From: Pegoplata infirma
Lineage: Eukaryota > Arthropoda > Insecta > Diptera > Anthomyiidae
DNA length: 64,000 bases
Assembly: GCA_963921195.1 (NCBI GenBank)
Contig: OY992540.1
Span: 11,111,766 to 11,175,765, forward strand
Reading direction: 5' to 3'
Both the position numbers and the translations under genes were made by a program. Under the pieces are notes generated by a model. That model did not search any database. It was not told where the DNA came from and saw only the letters and a list, made by a program, of their open reading frames with translations. The first letter of the stretch is position 1. Every line of letters begins with the position of its first letter. This document shows, piece after piece, positions 54,658-64,000 of this stretch.

Positions 54658-55289
54658 ACCTGCAAACAAAACGATACGACATCGATTCGACAGTTGTATT
54701 GCCGGTACGATAAATGTTATTGCGGCAGTTATCGAATTTGTATCGCCGGCGATACACCTTTCGGGAGAAACTGTTACCCAACGGCAATACATCTAGGCGA
54801 TACGAAAACGATTCGTCTTGGCGATAAAAGGGCAATATCGCCAGATAATAAACGAAAAATAATAGATTTTTATGTATCGCCGGAATATCACCAAAATGAT
54901 AAACCGGCGATACAGCAATATCGATTCCCTGAAGCTGTAAATAGACATTATTTTTTTTTTTCATTCATATCTTGGTCATGTTAACAGGACTAAAAAATTT
55001 CCATTAACCTGAAAAATAAATCTAGAACTTTTGCTGATCTCTTTATTTTATCTTTGAACGCACATTTGCGTTTTTCGGCCAAATTTATATTCTTTTAAAG
55101 ATTTCTTGTTGTGCTTGATAAATTATTTAATAAAAATGTTTAATATTTGTTTTGTTTATCTTTAAAATATCGTTCGTTTGGGAAAACGGCGATATAATAA
55201 AAAAACTACTTTGATTTTTTATTAAAATGATAAATTTTCGTATCGCCGCAATATCTTTTCGGCTATATATCGCCCTATTGTTTGCAGGG
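54658..55289. mobile_element. MITE with CCTGCAAACAA ends and GCGATA motif
   Basis: The ends CCTGCAAACAA and TTGTTTGCAGG are perfect 11-bp inverted repeats. Both subterminal zones are filled with GCGATA, TATCGCC and GGCGATAC words. No target duplication could be confirmed. Overlapping open frames on both strands (54569-54984) are by-products of the repeated words. Confidence 0.75.
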
Positions 55290-55650
55290 AAGTTTGACTT
55301 GCTTTCTTTCTTAAAGCTTTGTACAAATACTTTTCTTACTTTTCTTTGAGTGTAAATGAGGTTAGGTTATTTTCTTAATGGCAAGAAGTTTAAGTTGTTT
55401 GAATGTTATTTTTGCCATCATCATCAACATTCTACAGGGCAAGTTAATGTGTTGTATGGCATCAGCATTATCATCATCCACATCATCATTGTCGTCATTA
55501 TCATATGTTTAAAGAAATTTTATTTTTTATTGTGCTTGGGAAACAAACACACAAACATATTCATATATTCACAATATTACATCTACATACGAACATATGT
55601 TAAGATGTGTTGCTTCTTCGATACTTGATTGTGTAAAAAAATTTATATTT
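55290..55650. other. Probably unique sequence with CAT/ATC triplet runs
   Basis: Contains CATCATCATCAACATTC (55418 region) and ATCATCATCCACATCATCAT (55470 region), then ACATA/CATAT dinucleotide-rich text. The 90-codon open frame at 55356-55628 is dominated by Ile/His from these triplets and is not convincing. Confidence 0.4.
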
Positions 55651-55904
55651 TATATCGAGGGCGAATATTTAAAACTAGCTATCTGCAAAATGCAAATTTT
55701 TTAGGAGATCGAAAAAAGCTGTTATTTTTAGATAAATTATTAATTTTTTTTCTGCAATATAATTAAAAACAATTGTTTTTGAGATAATATTTCAGTTAAA
55801 ATTTAATTTGATAGATGACAACTAATTCAGTGAACACATTTCTATCGGAAACTCTCTTTCGAAAATATTGTAGATATCAAGTTTGAATATTTGCCCTCGA
55901 TATA
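55651..55904. mobile_element. 254-bp MITE with TATATCGAGGGC ends
   Basis: Left TATATCGAGGGCGAATATTT and right (complement) TATATCGAGGGCAAATATTC form an inverted repeat of about 20-30 bp with one or two mismatches. The interior is AT-rich and without motifs. Confidence 0.75.
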
Positions 55905-56430
55905 TGGCATATAATTTTTATTTTCCATTTTTTTTTTGCTGTTGTTTGGTACTTTAGTACAACAAACGCCCAGATATTAATGCTTAAACATTATTCATTC
56001 AACACAATGTTGCCAGAGCTGATGAGGAGGAGGAGGAGGAGCAATAAGTAGGAGGCCAATGATGAAGATGATGACGGCTATGACGATGATGCCATAATAT
56101 CGCATGTTATGTAGTATTGTAAATATCGGTTATGACTGACTGTGTGGTTGGTACTGCTGCGGGTAGATGGGAAATTGTTATAAATTATAAAAAATTACCC
56201 AAAGTGCCATGAATATTGTTGCTTTTCCTTGCATAAGTGCAGTAGCGGCAGCTTTAGCAGCAGCAGTACAACTTGCGTGTTTTTGTCGTATAAAGGGAAA
56301 CAACATTGTTGTTAAAAAACAATAAGAATTTTATTAAAAAATACGGAAGTAAAAATTATTTGCTTAAGATGAAAGCGACATTAAGGAAGTAAGTAATACT
56401 TAATCTTTCATAATCTATCATCTTTTGTCT
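55905..56430. other. Probably unique sequence with short triplet repeats
   Basis: GAGGAGGAGGAGGAGG at 56024, GATGATGACGG at 56068 and GCAGCAGCAGTA at 56259 occur in less AT-rich DNA. No open frame or element ends were found. It may be intronic or intergenic host DNA. Confidence 0.4.
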
Positions 56431-56525
56431 TTTTTATACCCTCCACTCTAGTGATAGAGGGTATATATAAGTTTGTCATTCCGTATGTAACACATTGAAA
56501 TATTGGTTTAGGACCCCATAAAGTA
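56431..56525 (+). mobile_element. HINE 5' end, interrupted
   Basis: The first 95 bases follow the 50132 HINE closely: TTTTTATACCCTCCACTC, AGTGATAGAGGGTATATA, GTCATTCCGTATGTAAC and ACCCCATAAAGTA. At the TATATA of the family consensus it is broken by the CACACAGAAAA element. The next HINE bases (TATATATATTA) appear at 60246-60256, between two such elements. Confidence 0.85.
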
Positions 56526-59500
56526 CACACAGAAAACGAATTCGTTGTGCCAACCAAATTTAGAACCAACCAAATTATCGTAGTCCAGCCAACTATCACT
56601 TTTATCAGTTGTGATTACTAATAATTTCATTCCGATCAACCGAATTTGGTTTTAACCAATTGGTATTTATTTCAAATTTCATTTAGAGCAACTGAATTTA
56701 TCTGTTAAACCAACGAAAAATTATTATACAAAAATGGTTGTTGCGACTGATATTATACGTTCCACAAAAAGTAATTAATACTACACCGTATCAAAAAAAG
56801 ATTTTTTTTTTTATTTTTAATAAATTTTTTATTAAAAAAAATTCCGAAAATCAAAAATATATAGGTAGAATAAAATTAACAAGAAAATAATAAAAATAGG
56901 TAAATATCTTAAATTAAAAATGGATCTGAATCTGAGATATTTTCTATTGAAAAAATGTTTTAAAATTTTTAATTATTTCCGTAGGAACAATATATGAATT
57001 AGAATTTAAGAAATTTTTGACAAAATCAGACACACAAGAAAAATGTCTTAAATCTTAAGGTCTGAATTTTTTTTTATGGGAAAAATGCTCCAAAAACTAG
57101 TACCTTTTTTCTAAAGAAAATTCAAAGACATTTTTACTTAAATTTTGACACATTTTCATATAGAAAAAATCTTATATTCAGAGACATTTTTTCTATAGAA
57201 AAAGTCTCAGATTCTGAGACAATTTTTCTATAGAAAAAGTCTCAGATTCTGAGACAATTTTTCTGTAGAAAAAGTCTCAGATTCTGAGACAATTTTTCTA
57301 TAGAAAAAGTCTCAGATTCTGAGACAATTTTTCTATAGAAAAAGTCTCAGATTCTGAGACAATTTTTCTATAGAAAAAGTCTCAGATTCTGAGACAATTT
57401 TTCTATAGAAAAAGTCTCAGATTCTGAGACAATTTTTCTATAGAAAAAGTCTCAGATTCTGAGACAATTTTTCTATAGAAAAAGTCTCAGATTCTGAGAC
57501 AATTTTTCTATAGAAAAAGTCTCAGATTCTGAGACAATTTTTCTATAGAAAAAGTCTCAGATTCTGAGACAATTTTTCTATAGAAAAAGTCTCAGATTCT
57601 GAGACAATTTTTCTATAGAAAAAGTCTCAGATTCTGAGACAATTTTTCTATAGAAAAAGTCTCAGATTCTGAGACAATTTTTCTATAGAAAAAGTCTCAG
57701 ATTCTGAGACAATTTTTCTATAGAAAAAGTCTCAGATTCTGAGACAATTTTTCTATAGAAAAAGTCTCAGATTCTGAGACAATTTTTCTATAGAAAAAGT
57801 CTCAGATTCTGAGACAATTCTTCTATAGAAAAAGTCTCAGATTCTGAGACAATTTTTCTATAGAAAAAGTCTCAGATTCTGAGACAATTTTTCTATAGAA
57901 AAAGTCTCAGATTCTGAGACAATTTTTCTATAGAAAAAGTCTCAGATTCTGAGACAATTTTTCTATAGAAAAAGTCTCAGATTCTGAGACAATTTTTCTA
58001 TAGAAAAAGTCTCAGATTCTGAGACAATTTTTCTATAGAAAAAGTCTCAGATTCTGAGACAATTTTTCTATAGAAGAAGTCTCAGATTCTGAGACAATTT
58101 TTCTGTAGAGAAAGTCTCAGATTCTGAGACAATTTTTCTATAGAAAAAGTCTCAGATTCTGAGACAATTTTTCTATAGAAAAAGTCTCAGATTCTGAGAC
58201 AATTTTTCTATAGAAAAAGTCTCAGATTCTGAGACAATTTTTCTATAGAAAAAGTCTCAGATTCTGAGACAATTTTTCTAAAGAAAAAGTCTCAGATTCT
58301 GAGACAATTTTTCTAAAGAAAAAGTCTCAGATTCTGAGACAATTTTTCTAAAGAAAAAGTCTCAGATTCTGAGACAATTTTTCTAAAGAAAAAGTCTCAG
58401 ATTCTGAGACAATTTTTCTAAAGAAAAAGTCTCAGATTCTGAGACAATTTTTCTAAAGAAAAAGTCTCAGATTCTGAGACAATTTTTCTAAAGAAAAAGT
58501 CTCAGATTCTGAGACAATTTTTCTAAAGAAAAAGTCTCAGATTCTGAGACAATTTTTCTAAAGAAAAAGTCTCAGATTCTGAGACAATTTTTCTAAAGAA
58601 AAAGTCTCAGATTCTGAGACAATTTTTCTAAAGAAAAAGTCTCAGATTCTGAGACAATTTTTCTAAAGAAAAAGTCTCAGATTCTGAGACAATTTTTCTA
58701 AAGAAAAAGTCTCAGATTCTGAGACAATTTTTCTATAGAAAAAGTCTCAGATTCTGAGACAATTTTTCTATAGAAAAAGTCTCAGATTCTGAGACAATTT
58801 TTCTATAGAAAAAGTCTCAGATTCTGAGACAATTTTTCTATAGAAAAAGTCTCAGATTCTGAGACAATTTTTCTATAGAAAAAGTCTCAGATTCTGAGAC
58901 AATTTTTCTATAGAAAAAGTCTCAGATTCTGAGACAATTTTTCTATAGAAGAAGTCTCAGATTCTGAGACAATTTTTCTGTAGAGAAAGTCTCAGATTCT
59001 GAGACAATTTTTCAGATTCTGAGACAATTTTTCTATAGAAAAAGTCTCAGATTCTGAGACAATTTTTCTATAGAAAAAGTCTCAGATGCTGAGACAATTT
59101 TTCTATGGAAAAAGTCTCAGATTCTGAGACAATTTTTCTATGGAAAAAGTCTCAGATTCTGAGACAATTTTTCTATGGAAAAAGTCTCAGATTCTGAGAC
59201 AATTTTTCTATGGAAAAAGTCTCAGATTCTGAGACAATTTTTCTATGGAAAAAGTCTCAGATTCTGAGACAATTTTTCTATGGAAAAAGTCTCAGATTCT
59301 GAGACAATTTTTCTATGGAAAAAGTCTCAGATTCTGAGACAATTTTTCTATGGAAAAAGTCTCAGATTCTGAGACAATTTTTCTATGGAAAAAGTCTCAG
59401 ATTCTGAGACAATTTTTCTATGGAAAAAGTCTCAGATTCTGAGACAATTTTTCTATGGAAAAAGTCTCAGATTCTGAGACAATTTTTCTATAGAATAAGT

Positions 59501-60245
59501 CTCAGATTCTGAGACAATTTTGCTATTAAAAATTCTGAATTTTTGAGACATTTTGCGTTATATTAAATCGTATTTTTTCTTATCTCTTGGTAAAGTCTCA
59601 GATTCTACTTACGACATTTTTCTTAAATCAAAGTTTTTTGGTCCGGAAATTTGTCAGAAAACAGGGACTCATCTTTGCTAAATCCTTAGCAATATACTAC
59701 ATTAAATTTTCTAACCCATTGATGTCTCATATTGTTCCGTCTTTGTTTTCTTCCACCTCTGAAAAATAAATTGGTCATTCACTTTTAGAGCGATATTTTT
59801 GTTATTAATAAACTTACCGATTTTGAACGAATTCTTTATTTGTCCATATATGGTCCTTTTATTAAAATTATGTTAGTATTTTGCAATGAAAACATTTTTT
59901 TTTTTTTGGAATTATTATTAATGATTAAAAATAAAATAAATTTAAATATTTTTTTTCTGACGTTAGTCGCAGAAAACAATTTTCGTTGCAAGAGACAAAT
60001 TAACGATTGTGATATCCAATTTTTGTTTTTTTAATGGTTACGTGTACTAATGGTTGCTGGAACAGTATTGGTTTTTTAATATTTTGTTTATCTAACCAAT
60101 ATGTGGTCGCCAAGGCTTCTTTATATTTATTAATACTGTTTTTCTTCCCTAGCTGTAAAAAAATAGTATGATGAAATAAATTATGTATTTAATAATAGAA
60201 ATTTGATTATTCCAACTGAATCCCAACTACTCTTTTTTCTGTGTG
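56526..60245. mobile_element. TA-inserting element with CACACAGAAAA ends and internal 35-bp satellite (copy 1)
   Basis: Copy 1 is 3,720 bp. Its ends are CACACAGAAAA and (complement) CACACAGAAAA, with TA at 56524-56525 and 60246-60247. The left subterminal 240 bp (CGTTGTGCCAACCAAATTTA, CAGCCAACTATCACTTTTAT) recurs in copy 2 at 60257. The centre is occupied by the satellite array at 57190-59525. The small open frames at 59587-60034 show no domain, so the element is non-autonomous. It landed in the TATATA tract of a HINE. Confidence 0.85.
57190..59525. repeat. 35-bp dyad-symmetric satellite array, about 66 units
   Basis: Each 35-bp unit is GTCTCAGATTCTGAGAC (8-bp arms around one T) plus AATTTTTCTATAGAAAAA, which contains the perfect 14-bp palindrome TTTTCTATAGAAAA. 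The array therefore reads almost the same on both strands. Units are nearly identical in the centre and degrade at both edges (57060-57200 and 59520-59580). Subfamilies form blocks: standard TATAG, then 13 units with AAAG (58281-58701 starts), TATAG again, and 11 units with TATGG (59104-59454). A rare variant pair (AGAAGAAG then CTGTAGAGAAAG) occurs at 58071 and 58946. One unit near 59010 is fused by deletion. Confidence 0.97.
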
Positions 60246-60256
60246 TATATATATTA
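60246..60256 (+). mobile_element. HINE bases between two inserted elements
   Basis: The 11 bases TATATATATTA continue the HINE consensus after CATAAAGTA and separate copy 1 from copy 2 of the CACACAGAAAA element. Confidence 0.6.
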
Positions 60257-63200
60257 CACACAGAAAACGGATTCGTTGTGCCAACCAAATTTAGAACCAA
60301 CCAAATTATTGTAGTCCAGCCAACTATCACTTTTATCAGTTGTAATTACTAATAATTTCGATTTAGTCAATTGGTATTTATATCGAATTTCAGTAAGAGC
60401 AACTGAATATATCTGTTGACACAACGAAAAATTATAGGAACAAAATGGTTGTTGTGACCGATATAATACCACAACAACTAAAGTATTTTTTTAATGGGGC
60501 CACTCAACCGTTAAATAAAAAGACAAAAATAATGTTTTTTTTTTTAAATATATTTATTAAATAAGTTAAGTGGATATTTAATACAAATTTTAAAAATAGT
60601 TTTTTTACGAAAAATTCTCAGAATCTGAGAAAAATGTCACAGCACCTTTGTAACACTTTTTCTATAGAACATATGTATGTATTAGAATTTGTGACATTTT
60701 CTATAGAAATATGTCTCAGAATCTGAGACTTTTCCAATAGAAAATACGTCTCAAAATCTGGGACTATTTCTATAGAAAAACGTCTAAGAATTTGAGACTT
60801 TTCTATAGAAAAAACGTCTCAGAATCAAAGATTTTTTTGGAGAAAAAATGTTTCAGAATCTCAATGTCTAGGAATCTGAGACTTTTTCTATAAAAATAAC
60901 GTCTCAGAATCAAAGGCTTATTCTATAGAAAAAATGTCAAAAAATATGAGACGTTTTCTATAGAAAAATTCTTAGAATTTAAGCAATTTTTTTATAGGAT
61001 GGTTTCAGATTTTGAGAAATTTTTTCTATTGAAAAAGTCTCAGATTCCATGACATTTTTTCCATTGAAAAAGTCTTAAATTCTGAGACATTTTTTCTATA
61101 GACGGACTCAGATTCTGAGACGTTTTTTCTATAGAACAATACCCAGATTCTGAAACATTTTTTCTATTGAAAATGTCTCAGATTCTGAGAAATTTTTTTT
61201 ATAGAAAAAGTCTCAGATTCTGAGACATTTTTTCTATAGAAAAAGTCTCAGATTCTGAGATATTTTTTCTATAAAAAAAAGTCTCAGATTCTGAGATATT
61301 TTTTCTATAAAAAAAAGTCTCAGATTCTGAGACATTTTTTCTATAGAAAAAGTCTCAGATTCTGAGACATTTATTCTGTATAAAAAGTCTCAGATTCTGA
61401 GACATTTTTTCTAAAGAATTCTGAGACAATTTTTTTTTATAGAAAAAGTCTCAGATTCTGAGACATTTTTTTCATAGACTCCATAGAAAAAGTCTCAGTT
61501 TCTGAGACATTTTTTCAATACAAAAAGTCTCAGATTCTGAGACATTTTTTCTATAGTAAAAGTCTCAGTTTTTGTGACATTTTTTCTGTACAAAAAGTCT
61601 CAGATTCTGAGACATTTTTTTTATAGAAAAAGTCTTAGATTTTTTAGACATTTTTTTCATAGACTCCATAGAAAAAGTCTCAGTTTCTGAGACATTTTTT
61701 CAATACAAAAAGTCTCAGATTCTGAGACATTTTTTCTATAGTAAAAGTCTCAGTTTTTGTGACAATTTTTCTATAGAAAAAGTCTCAGATTCTGAAACAT
61801 TTTTTCTATAGAATTTTGAGACATTTTTTTTATAGAAAAAGACATCTTTTCTATAGAAAAAGTCTCAGAAATTTTTTCTATAGAAAATGTCTCAGATTCT
61901 GAGACATTTTTTCTGTAGAAATAGTCTCAGATTCTGCGACATTTTTTCTATAGAAAAAGTCTCATATTCTGAGAAATTTTTTTTATAGAAAAAATCTTAG
62001 ATTCTTATACATTTTTTCTATAGAAAAAGTCTCAGATTCAGCGATATTTTTTTTATAGAAGAAGTCTCAAATTCTGAGACATTTTTCTATAGAAAAGATC
62101 TCAGATTCTGAGACATTTTTTCTATAGAAAAAGTCTCAGATTCTGAAACATTTTTTCTATAGAAAAAATTTCAGATTCTGAGAAATTTTTTTCTTTAGCA
62201 AAAGTCTCAGATTCTGAAAAATTTTTTCTATCAGATGAAGTCTCACATTCTGACACATTTTTTCTATAGAAAAAGTCTCAGATTTTTTGACATTTTCTCT
62301 ATAGTGGAAGTATCAGATTCTGAGACTTTTTTCTATAGAAAAACCTCAGATTCGGAAACATTTTTCCTATAGAAAATGTCTTATATTCTGAGACATTTTT
62401 CCTATAAAAAAGCCTCAGATTCTGAGACGTTTTTTCTCAGATTCTGAGATATTTTTCTTATTGAAAAAGTCTCAGATTCTGAGACATTTTTCTACAGAAA
62501 AGTCTGAAGTTCTGAGAGATTTTTCCTATAGAAAACGTCTTGATTCTGAGGCAATTTTCCTTTAGAAAAAGTCTCAGATTCTGAGACATATTGCATGCAG
62601 AAATAGTCTCAGATTCTGAGACATTTTTCATATAGAAAAAGTCTCAGAATCTAAAATTTGTTCCTATAGAAAAAGTCCCATATTCTGAGAAATTTATCCT
62701 ATAGAAAATTCTCAGATTCTGAGACATTTTTTCTCTAGAAAAATTGTCAGAATCTGCTATATTTTTTCTATAGAATAACTCCCAGATTCTAAAACATTTT
62801 TTATAGAAAAAGTGTCAGATCCTGAAACATTTTTCGTATAGAAAACGTTTTAGCTTCTGAGACATTTTTTCTAAAGGATTTTTTCTAAGACTTTTTGTAT
62901 TGGAAAAATCTCTCAGAATTTAAGACTTTTTCTGTGGGAAAAGTCTCAGATTCTGAGACATTTTTCCTATGGAAAAAGTCTCTGATTCTGAGACATTTTT
63001 AGTAGAGAAAAAGTGTCTGATTCTGAGACATTTTTACTATAGAAAAAGTCTCAGATTCTGAGACATTTTTCCTACAGAAAAAGTCTCAGATTTTGAGACA
63101 TTTTTCATGTAGAAAAAGTCTCAGATTCTTAGACAGTTTTCCTATAGAAAAAGAGTCAGATTCTGAGACCTTTTTCCATAAGAAAAAGTCTAAGACTCTG

Positions 63201-64000
63201 AGACATTTTTCCTATAGAAAAACTCCCAGATTCTAAAACATTTTTCTATAGAAAAAATGTCAGATTCTGAAACATTTTTTTTATAGAAAAGTCTCAAATT
63301 CTGAAACATTTTTCCTATAGAAAAAGTTTTTTCTATAGGATTTTTTCTAAGACTTTTTGTATTGGAAAAATCTCTTAGAATTTGAGACTTTTTTTGTAGG
63401 AAAAGTCTCAGATTCTGAGACATTTTTCCTATAGAAAAATTCTCAGATTCTGAGACATCTTTACTACAGAAAAAGTCTCAAATTCTGAGAGATCTTTCCT
63501 ATAGAAAAAGTCTTAGTTTCTGAGGAGTTTTCCTATAGAAAATGTCTCAGATTCTGAGACATTTTTCCAATTTAAAAATTCACAGATTCTGAGACATTTT
63601 TGCTATAGAAAAAGCCTCAGAGGGCATTCTAAAGAAAAAGTATCAGATTCTATGGCATTTTTTCTAAAAAAAAAGTCTCAGAATTTGAAAACTCTAAGAA
63701 TCCTAGAATTTTTCCTTAGAAAAAGTCCCCGATTTACTATAGAACAATTCTGATGTTTAGTGCTATTTTTTCTGTAGAAAATTAGAATACGTCAGAAAAA
63801 CTGTTTTTGCAAACCTCTACCCTTTCATATTTCGTTCGTCCCAATATAGCTTTTTATGGAGATTTATCTTTTCCAGCTAATTTTATATGTTGATAATCAT
63901 CTGATATTTAGATCCATAGGTTAATCAGCAGGAAGCTTACATCCAAATTTCTTTTTTAAATGGCGATTTTTTTCTGCAAATACACACAATATTTTTAGAA
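60257..64000. mobile_element. CACACAGAAAA element, copy 2 (partial, runs off the window)
   Basis: It starts CACACAGAAAACGG after TA and follows copy 1 through GTTGTGCCAACCAAATTTAG and GTCCAGCCAACTATCACTTT. At 60605 it enters a degenerate satellite array. From about 63790 it shows non-satellite text (CTTTCATATTTCGTTCGTCC) to the window end. It is in the same orientation as copy 1. The right end is not in view. Confidence 0.8.
60605..63790. repeat. Degenerate 35-bp satellite array in copy 2
   Basis: The same two palindromic halves recur (GTCTCAGATTCTGAGAC; TTTTTCTATAGAAAAA), but with many substitutions, indels, half-units and a common ACATTTTTT instead of ACAATTTTT spacer. Period is about 35-37. 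Two longer-range duplications are visible: a block with TTCATAGACTCCATAG at 61471 and 61656 (185 bp apart), and a block with CTAAGACTTTTTGTATTGG at 62885 and 63347 (462 bp apart). The open frame at 63190-63423 is repeat read-through. Confidence 0.93.

Noticed and set aside
54569..54984. Overlapping open frames on both strands
   Set aside because: They lie in a MITE with reiterated GCGATA words. No domain, and frames on both strands are equally open.
55356..55628. 90-codon open frame rich in Ile and His
   Set aside because: Dominated by CAT/ATC triplet runs. No upstream or downstream support.
57190..59525. CRISPR-like array (regular palindromic repeat)
   Set aside because: There are no variable spacers: the whole 35-bp unit is repeated, no cas genes are present, and the context is a fly transposon.
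63190..63423. 77-codon open frame with repeated SQNLRLF
   Set aside because: Read-through of the degenerate 35-bp satellite.

Overview
The window is eukaryotic, non-coding, AT-rich DNA that looks like pericentromeric or otherwise repeat-dense heterochromatin of a fly. The best indicator of the organism is a family of non-autonomous Helitron-like (Helentron/DINE-1/INE-1 type, here 'HINE') elements. They show the 5' block TTTTATACCCTCCACT...GAGGGTATA, the phrase CCCCATAAAGTATATATA, an internal (GTCY)n microsatellite and a 3' ATTCGGC/GCCGAAT hairpin. With Jockey-like reverse transcriptase relics and hAT elements, this points to a brachyceran dipteran, most likely a calyptrate (blowfly-like) species. 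The species assignment is inference. I see no intact host gene, rRNA gene or CRISPR array. One tRNA-like sequence is present, and it is probably a SINE head.

Layout. 1-26076: one uninterrupted tetranucleotide (GTCT)n array, extending past the window start. It ends in HINE core sequence, so it was probably born as the internal microsatellite of a HINE. 26077-30117: HINE remnants, one split by a 1.9-kb hAT element (exact 8-bp target duplication, decayed transposase) and another holding 146-bp and 16-bp tandem repeats. 30118-38600: a mosaic of repeats, a 200-N assembly gap, two reverse-oriented HINE heads, several palindromic MITEs and a 1.1-kb foldback element. 38600-44100: inverted arms enclosing a PIF/Harbinger-like MITE, foldback fragments and a tRNA-derived SINE, followed by a truncated LINE with RNase H domain, a 0.9-kb hAT MITE and a 0.57-kb foldback. 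44231-46880: a 2.65-kb palindrome with arms of about 1.2 kb. 46881-50131: AT-rich DNA, a short dispersed repeat and a LINE RT scrap. 50132-54635: a HINE, a Jockey RT pseudogene, and a four-level nest of insertions. 54636-56525: two MITEs and a stretch of apparently unique DNA. 56526-64000: two tandem copies of a TA-inserting element (ends CACACAGAAAA), each carrying a large array of a 35-bp satellite whose units consist of two palindromes.

The parts interact as repeats rather than as genes: HINEs serve as landing sites for other elements, and HINE or element-internal short repeats have expanded into satellite arrays. The most distinctive features are the more than 26-kb GTCT array seeded from a transposon, the dyad-symmetric 35-bp satellite carried inside a transposon, and the long palindromes that could form hairpin RNA. 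Long open frames here are by-products of repeat periodicity, not genes.
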